Both the position numbers and the translations under genes were made by a program. A stretch of DNA of 64,000 nucleotides from assembly GCA_021292105.1 (NCBI GenBank), contig CM037870.1, forward strand, positions 14,603,234-14,667,233, in the 5' to 3' direction. The stretch is from Anadara kagoshimensis. Taxonomy: Eukaryota > Mollusca > Bivalvia > Arcoida > Arcidae. Positions 24,496 through 33,640 of this stretch are shown here, piece after piece. The notes below the pieces were generated by a model. The model made no database searches. It had not been told where the DNA came from and worked only from the letters and a program-made list of their open reading frames with translations. Within the stretch, counting starts at the first letter, position 1, and every line of letters begins with the position of its first letter.

Positions 24496-25669
24496 AATGG
24501 ACACAGTGCCTTTACAATTGTTAAAAAAACATCATAATGACCAAACTTGTGATCATGAAGAATACCTTTAAAAAGACAGAAAACTAAAACATGTAAAGGT
24601 AGCATTTCCAAAATTGTAAAAATTCGAAAAATGATTGGTTTTCAATAGTGACCGAACCAGAATATCAGCCCTAAAAATGACCCAACGAGATTCCCAAGTA
24701 ATGCCGTGGTCACACATCACCTTACAGTTCAACTGCAGATTCAATTTCTCGAATGACCCCAGGAGAAGCCCAATTCTGTTGTGTGGCACAGATCTGTAGA
24801 GGACACACTAGCCCATAATAGTTAACTGTAACTTACTGTAGAAATCCCTGATAAAATTCCGGCTTACAAATAAGCATGGGTTAATACAGGTTTGATAGGG
24901 ACTAAAATTGAACTGTATGTTCTAATATGGCGTATTAGGGATATACAACGGTTGTTTGTTTGATCTGTGGTCAAATTTTGAATATGTTTAAAAATTTCCA
25001 CAGAGTTTAAAGTATTACTATTTATGATTACATTTGACTATTGCTAGTGTATGGAATGTGATGGATCATTACATGCCATTTATGTTTTCATTTGCAGGAT
25101 AAGAAAAAGGAGAGAAAATATAGAAGACTTAAAACAAGAAGTCGATCTGTAAGTGTTTATAAATTTTTATCCCCCGCCTTTTTTAGTTATGGTATGTGTG
25201 TATCCAGGTTTCCACAAATTTCCAAAATTAATGTGCCAATAGCCAAATTTCCAAAATTAGTGTGCCAATAGCCAAATTTTTAAAATTTTGTGTGCTAAAG
25301 CCAAATTTCCAAAATTTGTGTTCCAATAGCCAAATTTCCAAAATTAGTGAAAATATTATGTGTTTTAAAGTATTTTTCAGAAATTTGCTAAAGTAGAAAT
25401 TAGTAATCAAATTCAGTAGCCAAATGTTGTTTTTGCTACCAGAAATGAAAACTTATATGTATTAAACTATGTGTATTATTTCAAATAATTTTATCTTTCA
25501 GACACACACATTATTATTAGAAGAAGATGTCAACAGAGTGAGGTATTGTGGTACTGTCAAACTGCGACATCCACCAGGGGGCGCTAGATGGCATGCTATG
25601 ATGAAACACGGTATTCCAGGAGTTCCAACAATTATTCCTCAAAGCTTAGAAAGAGAATCAAAAGTTTGA
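2695..25669 (+). CDS. ADAM17: ADAM17/TACE-like membrane metalloprotease (sheddase), 22 exons
   Basis: Coding exons: 2695-2749, 3371-3500, 4388-4518, 5223-5311, 6093-6193, 7002-7087, 9869-10002, 10973-11068, 11877-11960, 13047-13185, 14895-15005, 16103-16108, 16816-16934, 18248-18317, 19006-19135, 19861-19971, 22091-22164, 23462-23574, 24031-24109, 24332-24420, 25098-25148, 25502-25669. All junctions are AG/GT and in phase; total 721 residues (human about 824). The start ATG opens a signal peptide ([19 protein letters not shown]). A prodomain follows, with VVDGKG matching the vertebrate VVVDGK, a candidate cysteine-switch Cys in ESFCD, and a furin site RVKR (201-204). The catalytic domain has [12 protein letters not shown] (385-396) and Met-turn [10 protein letters not shown]. 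The disintegrin/membrane-proximal region runs about 451-606, then a juxtamembrane helix, a membrane helix (about 627-646), a basic tail and C-terminal ESKV. Family role: shedding of cell-surface ligands and receptors. Odd: a Cys-rich piece of about 24 residues expected between exons 19861-19971 and 22091-22164 was not found. Confidence 0.92.
4757..5100 (+). mobile_element. tRNA-headed SINE in an ADAM17 intron
   Basis: A tRNA-like head (AGCTCAGATGGTTGATTGC, then a B-box-like GTTTGAACCC) leads into a body with GACCAAGACTTGAAAATAGG and a tail ending AGTGAAATATTCTTCATGGG. The same head and body recur at 16522, 52822 and 57660, and inverted at 41828, which marks it as a SINE family. Confidence 0.75.
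6204..6490 (+). mobile_element. Diverged SINE copy of the same family
   Basis: Degenerate B box (GGGGTTAGAACCCC), the body motif ATTTAGAAATGAAAGTCATG, and the tail AGTGAAATATTCTGGACTTG match the copy at 4757 in order. It starts just after the exon ending at 6193. Confidence 0.65.
7207..7668. mobile_element. MITE with CAGGGTTCGTACAG termini, copy 1
   Basis: The left end reads CAGGGTTCGTACAGG and the right end CTGTACCACCCCTG, an imperfect inverted terminal repeat. AAGGG flanks both sides, a 5-bp target duplication. The interior, with GGCCCTAAAAAGCCCTTGAA repeated, matches the element at 21169. CAGGG termini are typical of hAT-like elements. No transposase frame is present. Confidence 0.75.
7921..7943. 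repeat. Poly(A) tract
   Basis: A run of about 24 A residues, less than 100 bases before the GCTCACCTGA element. It might be the tail of a retroposed copy, but no source is recognisable. Confidence 0.7.
8000..9741. mobile_element. Helentron-like non-autonomous element with satellite core
   Basis: The left end AGCTCACCTGACC and the near-right sequence GTCAGGTGAGC form inverted subterminal repeats. The right end has a hairpin GGCCCATGGGCC followed by TCTTGTTT. Between them lie a GTGTGC-rich stretch (8040-8080), a unique part starting TTCGACTTCTCC, and a 145-bp tandem array (8543-9650). A satellite core plus a 3' hairpin fits pearl-type/Helentron non-autonomous elements of bivalves; this class assignment is inference. 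It fills most of an ADAM17 intron. Confidence 0.65.
8543..9650. repeat. 145-bp tandem satellite array, about 8 units
   Basis: The phrase AATTATCT starts at 8687, 8832, 8977, 9122, 9267, 9412 and in slightly changed form at 9557, exactly 145 bases apart, with one earlier partial unit. Each unit contains GGTCATGGGTTCAAAGGTCA and TTGTATAGGCATGTATATTA. Units differ by only a few bases. Confidence 0.95.
10022..10275 (+). mobile_element. Copy of the abundant ATCCATGTCC repeat family (family R1)
   Basis: It begins 20 bases after the exon ending at 10002. In order it has ACATACTTATCCATGTCC, AAGCAAAGTAAAAACTTTGA, a GGGTGCT segment, TTTAGCTAGCTACAC, GAACATGGAACT and AGAGACATCAT, the full motif order of this family. 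The family lacks coding capacity and occurs in both orientations, so it is a MITE or SINE of unknown class. Confidence 0.8.
12005..12260 (+). repeat. Interspersed repeat GGTTTCAAAATT...TGGAAGGTCC, copy 1
   Basis: Shares the phrases GGTTTCAAAATTATGTTTT, AATGGAAGGTCCA, GTCCAATATCAT-like and AGCAGGTCCATCGGAC-like with 13938-14190. Class unknown; intronic. Confidence 0.6.
13938..14190 (+). repeat. Interspersed repeat GGTTTCAAAATT...TGGAAGGTCC, copy 2
   Basis: Second copy of the 12005 repeat. It ends in GGACCTGGGACCTGGGGAAA, present also near 12235 in shorter form. Intronic, non-coding. Confidence 0.6.
15755..15940. mobile_element. Mariner/pogo-type MITE with TA duplications
   Basis: CAGTAAAACCTT at the left and AGGTTTTACAG at the right form an inverted repeat with one mismatch, each flanked by TA. 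The interior is pyrimidine-rich (GCCACCTCCC repeats). It lies in the intron upstream of the six-base microexon. Confidence 0.55.
16103..16108 (+). other. ADAM17: Six-base microexon coding the catalytic Glu-Leu of HELGH
   Basis: The exon at 14895-15005 ends ...GCA CAT G and the exon at 16816 begins GA CAT AAT TGG, giving A-H-G-H-N-W if joined directly. The motif needs HExxH. In the intron, AG|AACTAG|GTAAGC places six bases between an acceptor AG and a near-consensus donor. Inserted in phase they give CAT GAA CTA GGA CAT = H-E-L-G-H. I read the intron for the pattern AG-A[A/G][C/T]TNG-GT and found only this match. The upstream pyrimidine tract is weak (it ends AATAAAAG), so splicing may need an enhancer; the CA repeat that begins 14 bases past the exon is a candidate. 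Confidence 0.82.
16122..16174. repeat. (CA)n(GA)n microsatellite next to the microexon donor
   Basis: About 21 CA units followed by a short GA run, starting 14 bases after the microexon end. Intronic CA repeats near donors are known binding sites for hnRNP L and can change splice choice. A role here is inference. Confidence 0.9.
16522..16790 (+). mobile_element. SINE copy just upstream of the exon at 16816
   Basis: Head CAGTAGCTTAGTTGTTAAACTG, B box GGTTTGAACCC, body GTCCAAGACTTGAAAAAAGG and CTGGCATTTAGAA match the copy at 4757. The family's GTGAAATATTC tail is absent. Confidence 0.7.
17094..17272. mobile_element. CAGTCAAACCTG MITE (pogo/mariner-like), copy 1
   Basis: The left terminus CAGTCAAACCTG and right terminus CAGGTTGGACTG are inverted and flanked by TA. 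The interior repeats GGCCTTTATAAGCAGGTG-like phrases, so it is also internally self-similar. Lies in an ADAM17 intron. Confidence 0.75.
17324..17463. mobile_element. CAGTCAAACCTG MITE, copy 2 (shortened)
   Basis: The left end CAGTCAAGCCAATCTG and right end AAGTTTGACTG, flanked by TA, match copy 1 at 17094 with a shorter interior. It follows copy 1 by 51 bases. Confidence 0.7.
17486..17642. mobile_element. CAGTCAAACCTG MITE, copy 3 (inverted)
   Basis: This copy is inverted relative to the first two: it contains CCCTTGGGTGGCCTTTATAA and ends CAGGTTTTACTG before TA. Three copies in 550 bases make a small cluster. Confidence 0.65.
19972..22090 (+). other. ADAM17 intron without the expected Cys-rich exon
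   Basis: The exon before ends TCKQSSKC and the one after begins GKCFNGKC. Vertebrate ADAM17 has about 24 extra residues here, including a C-P-P-P-G stretch. I read this intron for a phase-2 exon of about 72 bases with those cysteines and found none. It holds a TATACCCCC-type repeat (about 20130-20480), the MITE at 21169, and an R1 repeat in reverse orientation at about 21645-21775. Confidence 0.55.
21169..21602. mobile_element. MITE with CAGGGTTCGTACAG termini, copy 2
   Basis: Left end CAGGGTTCATACAGG, right end CTGTACGAACCCTG, flanked by GACTA on both sides (5-bp target duplication). It shares its whole interior with the element at 7207. It lies in the ADAM17 intron where a Cys-rich exon is missing. 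Confidence 0.78.
22177..23034. mobile_element. Pogo/Tigger-like non-autonomous DNA element
   Basis: CAGTAGAACTTCGATGGCTC at the left and GATCGAAGTTCTACTG at the right are inverted, flanked by TA on both sides. Subterminal parts repeat CGAGCGATCGA-like phrases. The 858-bp interior has no long frame. It inserted 12 bases past the exon ending at 22164, just beyond its donor. Confidence 0.82.
23590..23825 (+). mobile_element. Partial copy of the tRNA-ended repeat seen at 58830
   Basis: GAGGTGTCTTTAGCATGCAC, CACAGGACC, TTTTTACAGCTCTAG and GGAGATGAAAATCATCTC appear in the same order as at 58937-59150. Both tRNA-like ends are missing. It starts 16 bases after the exon ending at 23574. Confidence 0.65.
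24457..24493. repeat. (TC)n microsatellite
   Basis: About 18 TC units in the intron 36 bases after the exon coding the membrane helix. Confidence 0.9.
25200..25350 (+). repeat. ~30-bp tandem repeat in the last ADAM17 intron
   Basis: The phrase AGCCAAATTTCCAAAATTAG occurs four to five times in slightly varied form between 25207 and 25350. Confidence 0.75.
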
Positions 25670-25985
25670 CAGCGATTTTTGACAAAGACCGCAATATGTT
25701 TAACATGGAATTCCAGGTGTTTCAGCAATTATTCTCAACCTTTAGAAAGAGAATGAAATGTTTGACAGCGATTGTTGCCAAAGTGGGCAATATTGTTTAA
25801 CATGGAATTTCTGGTGTTTCAGCAATTATTCCTCAAAGCTTAAAAGAGAGAATCAAAACAGCAATTTTTTAAAGAAGGTATTAACATGAAAATCCAGGTG
25901 TTTTGAAGCAAGTATTCCTCAAAGCTTAACAAGGGAATTGAATGTATGACAACAATTTTTGTTAAGAAGGCAATATGATTAAGTT
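25502..25985 (+). repeat. ~97-bp tandem repeat spanning the ADAM17-like stop codon and 3' UTR
   Basis: The core ATTCCAGG...AATTATTCCTCAAAGCTTA...GAGAATC begins at about 25613 (coding), 25710, 25807 and 25891, spaced 97, 97 and 84 bases. The first unit encodes the last residues ([19 protein letters not shown]) and contains the TGA stop at 25667-25669; the other three units are non-coding. The last coding exon starts at 25502 and the repeats begin around 25607. Confidence 0.8.
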
Positions 25986-27289
25986 TAACAACACTTGGTA
26001 TCATACGGGACCCAAGAAAACTACATACCATGCAAAATCAAGTTCTTCTACTTTTTGTTATTTGTCAGTTAAAGCCATTTTGTCAGGGAATATTTACAAT
26101 TCTATTATTTTTCCTTATATGAAACACATTATCAAAACAATCCCCATAACCAAATGAAAATGCTTTGCGATGTGAGCGTGTATGACGCACAAACACAAGC
26201 TTTTTTGCTGTGTCAACGGATGTGGGCAGAGCTTCACGTGACTTGTCCGAGTTTGACATCACAAACACAACCTTTTTCAATGTGTCAATGGAGGTTGGCG
26301 GAGCTTCGCGTCCGTCACATTGAAGGTGATTGGATGAGAAGACGGAGGCTCACGTCTATCAAAATCAAAGCTGTTCCAACAAAATGATTTCCCCAATTGC
26401 TAGTAGAAGTTAAGCAAGTAATTTGAATGTCATTCTGACAGAAAAACACTAAAAAAATTGTGTCTTTGGAGATTGTAAATATAAGAAGTTGAGTCTTAAA
26501 AACAGGAAGCTGTATTTTACATTACATTAAGTAGTTGAGAAAAACCACTTTGGCAAAAAAATAAATGTGTTTCCACTAACCCAATAGTCCCTAAAAAAGA
26601 ATTTGACAATATTTTGACAAACACTTAAAGTTGGCATCCTTGCCCCATATTGTCACTATAAAAATTGTCTACCTGTCAATCCTAATTTTTCTAAGACTGT
26701 AAACAAAAGCACTTTTTAATTTGGCCTTTGTCTTTGTCTATGTAATATTATATGATACATTGTGAACATGTTATGATCTGCATTAAAAGAATAAGGTGAC
26801 ATTTATATTTTTCTGTCCTGATGTCTTTCCATTAAAACAAATATGTTCATTATTGAACTTCTGTTTAGTAATGGTGGCTGAACAGATTCTCTACTTAGTT
26901 TCATAAATTAATAATTTGTTTATTTTTGATAAATATTTACTTGGATCTATTCTATAATTCTACTTAATTGAAAAAGTTTTTGATATCAGTAATTTACAAA
27001 TTATCTGTGTTCATTCCAGAAATGTAGTTTTATGTGGTCATTCTGGCCCAAACCTTGAAAGAATTGGGACATTGTTTTTAGAAATTCGGTCAACATGATA
27101 ACATAACTTGATGCATTTCTTTAAAAAATGTTTATCAAATTTTTTGAGATAGAACTTTTAAAATGGAAAACAAAAAAGAATTTTTGTAAAAACAAACAGA
27201 ATTTAATGTCAAAAGATTTTTTATGATAAAAACAAAAATAATTTTATGGATAGGTTGTCTTTGTAGTTTAAATATTTAGCAAAGGAGCC

Positions 27290-27670
27290 TTAAGGTAATG
27301 GTCTAAATGGACAGGTGGTTTTTATATAGAGGTGATCTATTGCAGGTTTTACTGCATAACACTGGTCTTAATGAACAGGTGGCCTTTATATAGAGGTGAT
27401 TGTTCCAGCAGGTTTAATGTACAACACTGATCTTAATGACCAGGTGGTCTTTATGAAGAGGTGATCTATATAGCAGGTTTTTATCTGTATCACTGGTCTT
27501 AATTAACAGGTGATTTTTATATAGTGATGATCACTGCAGCAGGTTTTACAGTAGTACACTGGTCCTAATAGAAAGGTGGTCTTTATATGAAAAGGGGCTT
27601 GATAAAAGTGATTATACAACACTGGTCTTAATTCACAGGTGGCCTTTATATAAAGGTGATTGCTGTAGTG
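27290..27670. repeat. ~65-bp tandem repeat derived from the CAGTCAAACCTG MITE
   Basis: CTGGTCTTAAT-like starts at 27362, 27426, 27492, 27559 and 27622, each followed by ACAGGTGGCCTTTATATAGA-like text. The phrases match the interior of the MITE at 17094, so a MITE interior seems to have expanded in tandem. Confidence 0.75.
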
Positions 27671-28628
27671 TTACTATATGTAAGTTACCAAGTGGCCATT
27701 ACTTAAGGATTTTATTACGCTGCAGATATAAAGTGACCTTCTAGACCCAGTTGTTTAAAGCTCTGTTAGCTTAGGGGCCTTGTTTTTCAAAGTCGGTTGG
27801 TTAACCAAAATTTATAGTTTGTGTCTTAGGCAGAATTTCTGAAATTGCTGTTCAAAAATTTATACCCACTTATGTTATTATCAAATAAAAGCAGTTAAAG
27901 TTAAAAAAAAAATTTAAATATGAAATATTTTTAATTCTATCAAAATTTTGAATTTACATTAACCATTTGGTGAAGCTATCAGAGATTCGTACATTTTGAA
28001 TTGTGTTTAACTCTTTGGTTAATTGGGCTAATGGAGATTTGAACAAATAGGTCCTGGTATAGCTAAGAAGTTTGAACAACATGGCCTTGATAATTTAAAG
28101 TGCAATTATCATACATATCATGTTTAATCAGGATATTTGATTTAATGCGATGTTGTATTCAATTTTCTTTCATTCAAGAACAGTATTTTGAAATGAATAC
28201 TCAGATATTGCTAAGCAATAACATGTAACATATACCTTCCATTATTTTTGATAATGATATGCCATGGTCAGTTAATATGTAGGCATATATCACACTTTGT
28301 TATGATTTACAGTCAAACATCATTGACCTGTCTGCTTGACCTTTTCAGGGTCCTTCCATTCCCTTATTTTCCTATATTATTTAAAAAAAACCTCCTATAT
28401 TTCCTGGTAGCTTCAGGAATTTAGATTGGGGACATTTTCAAGTTTCCTATAAAACTCCTATAATTTTTACCAAATATTCCTATTTTTCCTATATTTTTGG
28501 ACCTTGAACTGGTAGGACCCCTGCATTTTATAAAGAATATTTTAAAAGGAAAATCCATTCAGCGTATAGGTAGGATTTGCTGTTAAGATATACATTATAA
28601 GCATACATGTAATACACATGTTTATTCT

Positions 28629-28933
28629 CAGGGATTTATCAAGGGCCTATTTAGGGCCGAAATTCGGCCCCATTCCCAATGGAAAAACATTGATTTTTTC
28701 CAAAATGGGCTGAGAAAATTCCCAATTAGAAAATCGTACCAGATACATAGCTAAAGTCTGGCCATAATTGTTGCTGCTTTTCTCAATCTTCAATCAACTT
28801 AATACACTAAAAGCATTTAATCATTAATGGCATCAAAAATGATGTCAAAGTTTTCCCAAAATGAGCAAAAAGTTGATAGTTTTTCCCAATTTGTAGTTGA
28901 GGCCTTTTCCCAAAAGACCCTAATAAATCCTTG
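28629..28933. mobile_element. CAGGGATTTATC-ended MITE
   Basis: The left terminus CAGGGATTTATCAAGGGCC and the right end GACCCTAATAAATCCTTG are imperfect inverted repeats. Flanks ATTCT and ATGCT match at four of five bases, compatible with a 5-bp duplication as in the other CAGGG elements here. The interior repeats TTTTCCCAAAATG-like phrases. Confidence 0.5.
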
Positions 28934-29055
28934 ATGCTTTGAAAATATTGTTCCCCCATTTGTACTTGTGTTGCCTATACAAAAATGTTCTTGATCATAG
29001 TAAATATTCAAATTAAAGGTCGAGTGGAAAGGTCAATGTTGTTTACCTATACATG

Positions 29056-29063
<8 letters not shown>

Positions 29064-29111
<48 letters not shown>
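29064..29111. repeat. (TA)n microsatellite
   Basis: About 24 TA units. Confidence 0.9.
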
Positions 29112-29116
<5 letters not shown>

Positions 29117-30773
29117 TTATGTTCATTTACAGGACTAATAAAAAAACATTCTCATTTGCAATTGTTATTTTTCAATATAATTATATACTGTTGGTTTATA
29201 ATATTTAAATGTTAGCATAATGCATCATTAAAATATTTTGATTATATCCCCCCAAAATGGGGGTGGTATGGGGAATAGGGCTAGAGATAGTGTTTGCTAA
29301 AATTCTTCTGCCAACATCTTATCTGCCTTTTTTTGAAAACTATTTAACAGATCTTTATGAAACTTCACAGGAACAAATTAAGAAGTAGATATACCATTGA
29401 CTGTTTGAATGTTGATCATGCACATGGATGGAAAATTCTTAGTTGGGGGTTTAATTAAGGTTTAAGGGACATTTTTGAAAAGGCATTCCTTTTCAGTTAT
29501 AACTTGTTTTCTTTGAATCTGCAGACATTCTGGGAAAGATGTTATCTTTTGGTGTGCATAATTATTTGTATATATTTATTAAAGATACCACCCTAATAAT
29601 ATGTGTTCCCATCAAGACTTCCTCATGTACACATGTATGGGTTTTTTGGTTTTTTTTTGTTAACAAACATTTACAAAATTTATAATTATATTATCAATCA
29701 CATGACAACAATTTTACTTTGTAATTGTTTTACATGCCCTTATATGAACAAAATTTGCCTAAAAATACCAATAAAGTAAACTTTGTGGAACTATTTCGAT
29801 GTCTTTGAACCAACCAGGGACTACATTTTCATGGAGTAAAAATTAAAAATGTGCACTTTTTAACAATCAGATAAGAAAGACAAAATTTTAACATATTACT
29901 CTATTAACTAAAGAAGCAAGTTGTATATTAGTAATAGTTGTATACCACAAAATTTTATGTTTGTAAGATTATGGTTTCTAGCAGTATTAGATTGTGCAAT
30001 ATTTCATGTAAACAAAACCTGTTTTCTGTAGTAGCATTATGTACAATTTACAGATTTTTCTAAACGAGGAAGCCTTAATTCCGATCAAAATATCTTCTGT
30101 TTTTTCGGTGTTTGTTATATTATCATGTGACTTAAACGCGGTAATGTTTGTGCACAACCTTTTGGAAATGGTTTATGTTTCAAATTTGTGCACATTAGGC
30201 TTTGAATCCAATGTCTAAGGTTATAGGAAACACTAAGTTTTAAATCGCTATATCTCGAATATGTGGTAAGATTTTAAGATGGAGGTTTCAGTTTTGATAA
30301 GGTATTGGGCTTATTCAGTCTCACGTCAAATTGCTAAGTGTCAAAAATTGTACTAATTGAAATTAAACCATATTCACAAAATTTGAAGATGGCATTACTC
30401 AATATTTACATTCCCAAGAAAAAATCTAATTTCAAAGAAAGTTGTAGGACCAATAGAATAACAAAAACTTTTTTAAGTAGAGCTCTAGTTGAAGGACCAA
30501 GTGATTATACCCATTAAAGTTGTTGAGGGACCAAGTAATTATACCCTTATCAGTTATTTTTCATAAAATTTGATATGCCTATTGATAATTTTTTTCTTCA
30601 TACATGTTTTGTATTCATTAGGCAAAGGATACATGCTGTTCATATGCTGAAAATTATGTTTTGAAAAACTTCAAAATGAAATTTTCTCAGAAATACTGAA
30701 ACAATAAGACAGTTTCTTTTAATTATGAAAATTTAAAAGCTTATTATTAATGATATTGAAGCCTGTATGATTT

Positions 30774-31135
30774 CTTTTTATGGGCAAGACTTTCTGATTA
30801 GGAGTATTCTTAGAAATAGAGATAACCCTATATAATTTTTTTCATTGGCAATAGTTTGAACCCATTATGGGGAACTTTCTGCTAAAATGGTGATGACCAA
30901 GCACAATTTCTTTTTATGTGCAATAGTTTGCACCCTTTACAAGCAGACTTTCTAATTACTGGTATTCTTAGAAATAGTGATTACACTGCATGTTTTTTTT
31001 ATAGGCAATAGTTTGCACTCTTTATAGACAAGACTTTCTGAATGCTATTTTTCCTAAAAAAGTGATTACCCTGCGCATATTTCTTTTTATGGACAATAGT
31101 TTGCATCCTTTACAGGAAAGACTTTCTTATTACTG
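30774..31135 (+). repeat. ~85-bp degenerate tandem repeat, four units
   Basis: Each unit carries a GGCAATAGTTTGCACCCTTT-like phrase, then AGACTTTCTGATTACTGGTA-like text and AAATAGTGATTACCCT-like text. Divergence between units suggests an old array. Confidence 0.65.
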
Positions 31136-32168
31136 GGTATTAATTTCTGATTTCTGAATCAAAAAGGCATAATGTCCTGAATATGAAAATATCCTTAATT
31201 ATGTTAGTGTATACAAATACAATGTACATGTATGTATGACAATCATTGTATAGAATGTTCATAGTGAAGATACCATTTTGCTTTCATGTGTATATATTTC
31301 ATTTGACGAATGTGAAATTATTTATTTTCATGGTAACCAAATTTTTGTGGATCTTAAAAATATAATTTCTTGTGGGGTATTTTTATGGTTTGTGATTTCT
31401 ATTAAAGGTATATTTGTTATGATAAATATATTTTTTGTTAACTTGTTAATTTGTTGGTAAGAATATCCACAAAATCCATGAAAATTCGGACACCATGAAA
31501 ATGGATGCTTTTATAATATTTCTGTTTGTGCATTGATAAAGTTATTAATAACAATGGGATTCGCCAACATACCATGTGACCCGACTCCTTAACCACTTAT
31601 GTTTTTGTAAAATTAAATGAAAATGCATCATTTTTCATTTGCATAAAAATATGTTTTTCCAGTAATATGCAACATAAACCATTTTTATATCTTTTGGAAA
31701 TAATTGTTGCAAAAGTGTTATTTGGTATCACACAGTATACTGGCCAATCCCAATAAACTTTTAAAAAAGTGTTATCACTGCCCAATGCAAATTACCTCCC
31801 TTTCTTGCTTGAAACCTAAGCCATATAAATCAAAAGTGTATATAAATATTCATAATACACTGTAATCATATTTGGTGTTTTTGTGTCCAAATTTGTTTTT
31901 CTTTTACTGTTTTTGGCTTGTTTGGTCTGTTTTTTTCCCTGTCAAAACCATGTCAACTTCATATATTTCTAAAACAACATAATCACATTATTGTTGATAG
32001 ATGTGTAACGAGAAATGGAAAGAAATGCAGTGACCAAAACAGAGACCTTTCCTTATACTAGATCTTCCAAGTGAGCTAACAAGACACCTATGAGCCCGAC
32101 TAGCTTTAATCTTCCATGTTTCAAATCATGATTGTTGAAACAATCAAGATCACCCCTCCAATAGACTC

Positions 32169-32335
32169 ATGGTCTGCTACTTTTTTGGGTTTTGTAAAAT
32201 ATCTAAAAGCTTTATGCTACGTTTTTGGGTTTTGTAAAATATCTAAATGTTTCATGGTCTGCTAATTTTTCAGTTTTGTAAAATATCTAAATGTTTCATG
32301 GTCTGCTAATTTTTGGGTTTTGTAAAATATCTACA
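32169..32335 (+). repeat. ~48-bp tandem repeat, about four units
   Basis: CATGGTCTGCTAATTTTTGG followed by GTTTTGTAAAATATCTAAAT recurs with small changes. Confidence 0.85.
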
Positions 32336-32825
32336 TGTAACAGGAACGATAGAAAACCAATAACCAAAACAGGAAGTCCAAGTCAATCCTAGAACCTTCC
32401 CGGTTTTAACAAAAAATGTTTACTGACCGAGGTACTAATTCAGATGTCAAGTCTGGTCCAGTACACATATAGCATGCTGTAAATAATTGAATTTTCATAA
32501 GTTATTTGTAGAATTATATTTTCACATCTTTTGAGGGGAAACTTTTCAAATGCAAATAAATTATATTCAGTTTTCATATTTTTATTTTCATGATATTCAG
32601 CATTATATAAAAATAACAGAAAGCAATAACGGTATTTGTTGAAGATCTTCATGCCCAATAATAAATGATACTGTAAATCAGTAAATTTTCTCGTTATTTT
32701 ATTTTTGTGTTTTTTGTGTATATTTACCGTACACAATCATGTTTAAATAAAGTTTAGAACAATGTGACCATTCTTACCCATTGGTGTTGTTATAAACCTA
32801 TAAGGGTTGTACGTACACATGCTTG

Positions 32826-33080
32826 TATAAGTAAACAATATTGACCTGTCCACTTGACCTTTAATTTAAATATTTATCATGGATTAGTTCATTTATGTGT
32901 GGGGAATGCAGGCGTTCCTTTCGTCTACTTCATCATGAGTGATACTCACTTCATAGAGTAGGCATGTGCACTGTGTATGTAATAACTTGATTCATAACAC
33001 TATCCATTTATTGGGTGGATTATCCTATATAAATATTCTTATAAAAGGTCAAGCGAACAGGTCAATTTTGATTTTAACTA
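32826..33080. mobile_element. MITE with long inverted ends (ATTGACCTGTCC...)
   Basis: The left end AACAATATTGACCTGTCCAC and the right part AAAGGTCAAGCGAACAGGTC are inverted versions of each other. Related copies lie at about 14580-14800 and 53287-53512, with partial ends near 28310, 28990 and 57965. Confidence 0.65.
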
Positions 33081-33454
33081 TATATGTTTCATTGTAAGAT
33101 AATATTTATATCATTTTTCATGTTTTTTTTTGTAAAATAAGATTTTTATCATAATATTATACATCATTAGTATTAACAATATATATATTTTATGAAAATT
33201 ATAATAAAATAATAAGTTAGTCTATTTATTTTTTGTTTTTGTCTACTTAACACATTTTGTGCTTGTGGATCTGTGATTGAGTTTATATGATTTATGTCAT
33301 TAGATTTTGTTTCACTTCCATGTAAAGTTTGATTATTGTATTGTGAAAATAAATTCAACTGAAGTAAAATGGAGTAATGCGGTTCTACGCACAGACACTT
33401 GTTTCTTTCTATAATTGGGGTCAATAGTTGACCTATATATTATAGTGTAGAGTA

Positions 33455-33640
33455 AAGGTTACACATGTGGCAGGTGTAGCTAGCTAAACAGAAGGTGTTT
33501 ATCCTTCGGAGCATCAGGCCTCACTTCCCTGGTGGAAGTTCATGTGTCTAACCTAACTTGTCAGTTCCAAAGTTTTTACTTTGCTTCTGGATTGTGATTC
33601 AGACATAGATTAGTATGTTTGTTTTTGATTAACTATTGAC
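33455..33640 (-). mobile_element. R1 repeat copy, reverse orientation
   Basis: Reads TGTAGCTAGCTAAACAGAAG, CTTCCCTGGTGGAAGTTCAT, CAGTTCCAAAGTTTTTACTT, then ATTAGTATGTTTGTTTTTGA, the reverse complement of the R1 motif order at 10022. Confidence 0.8.
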
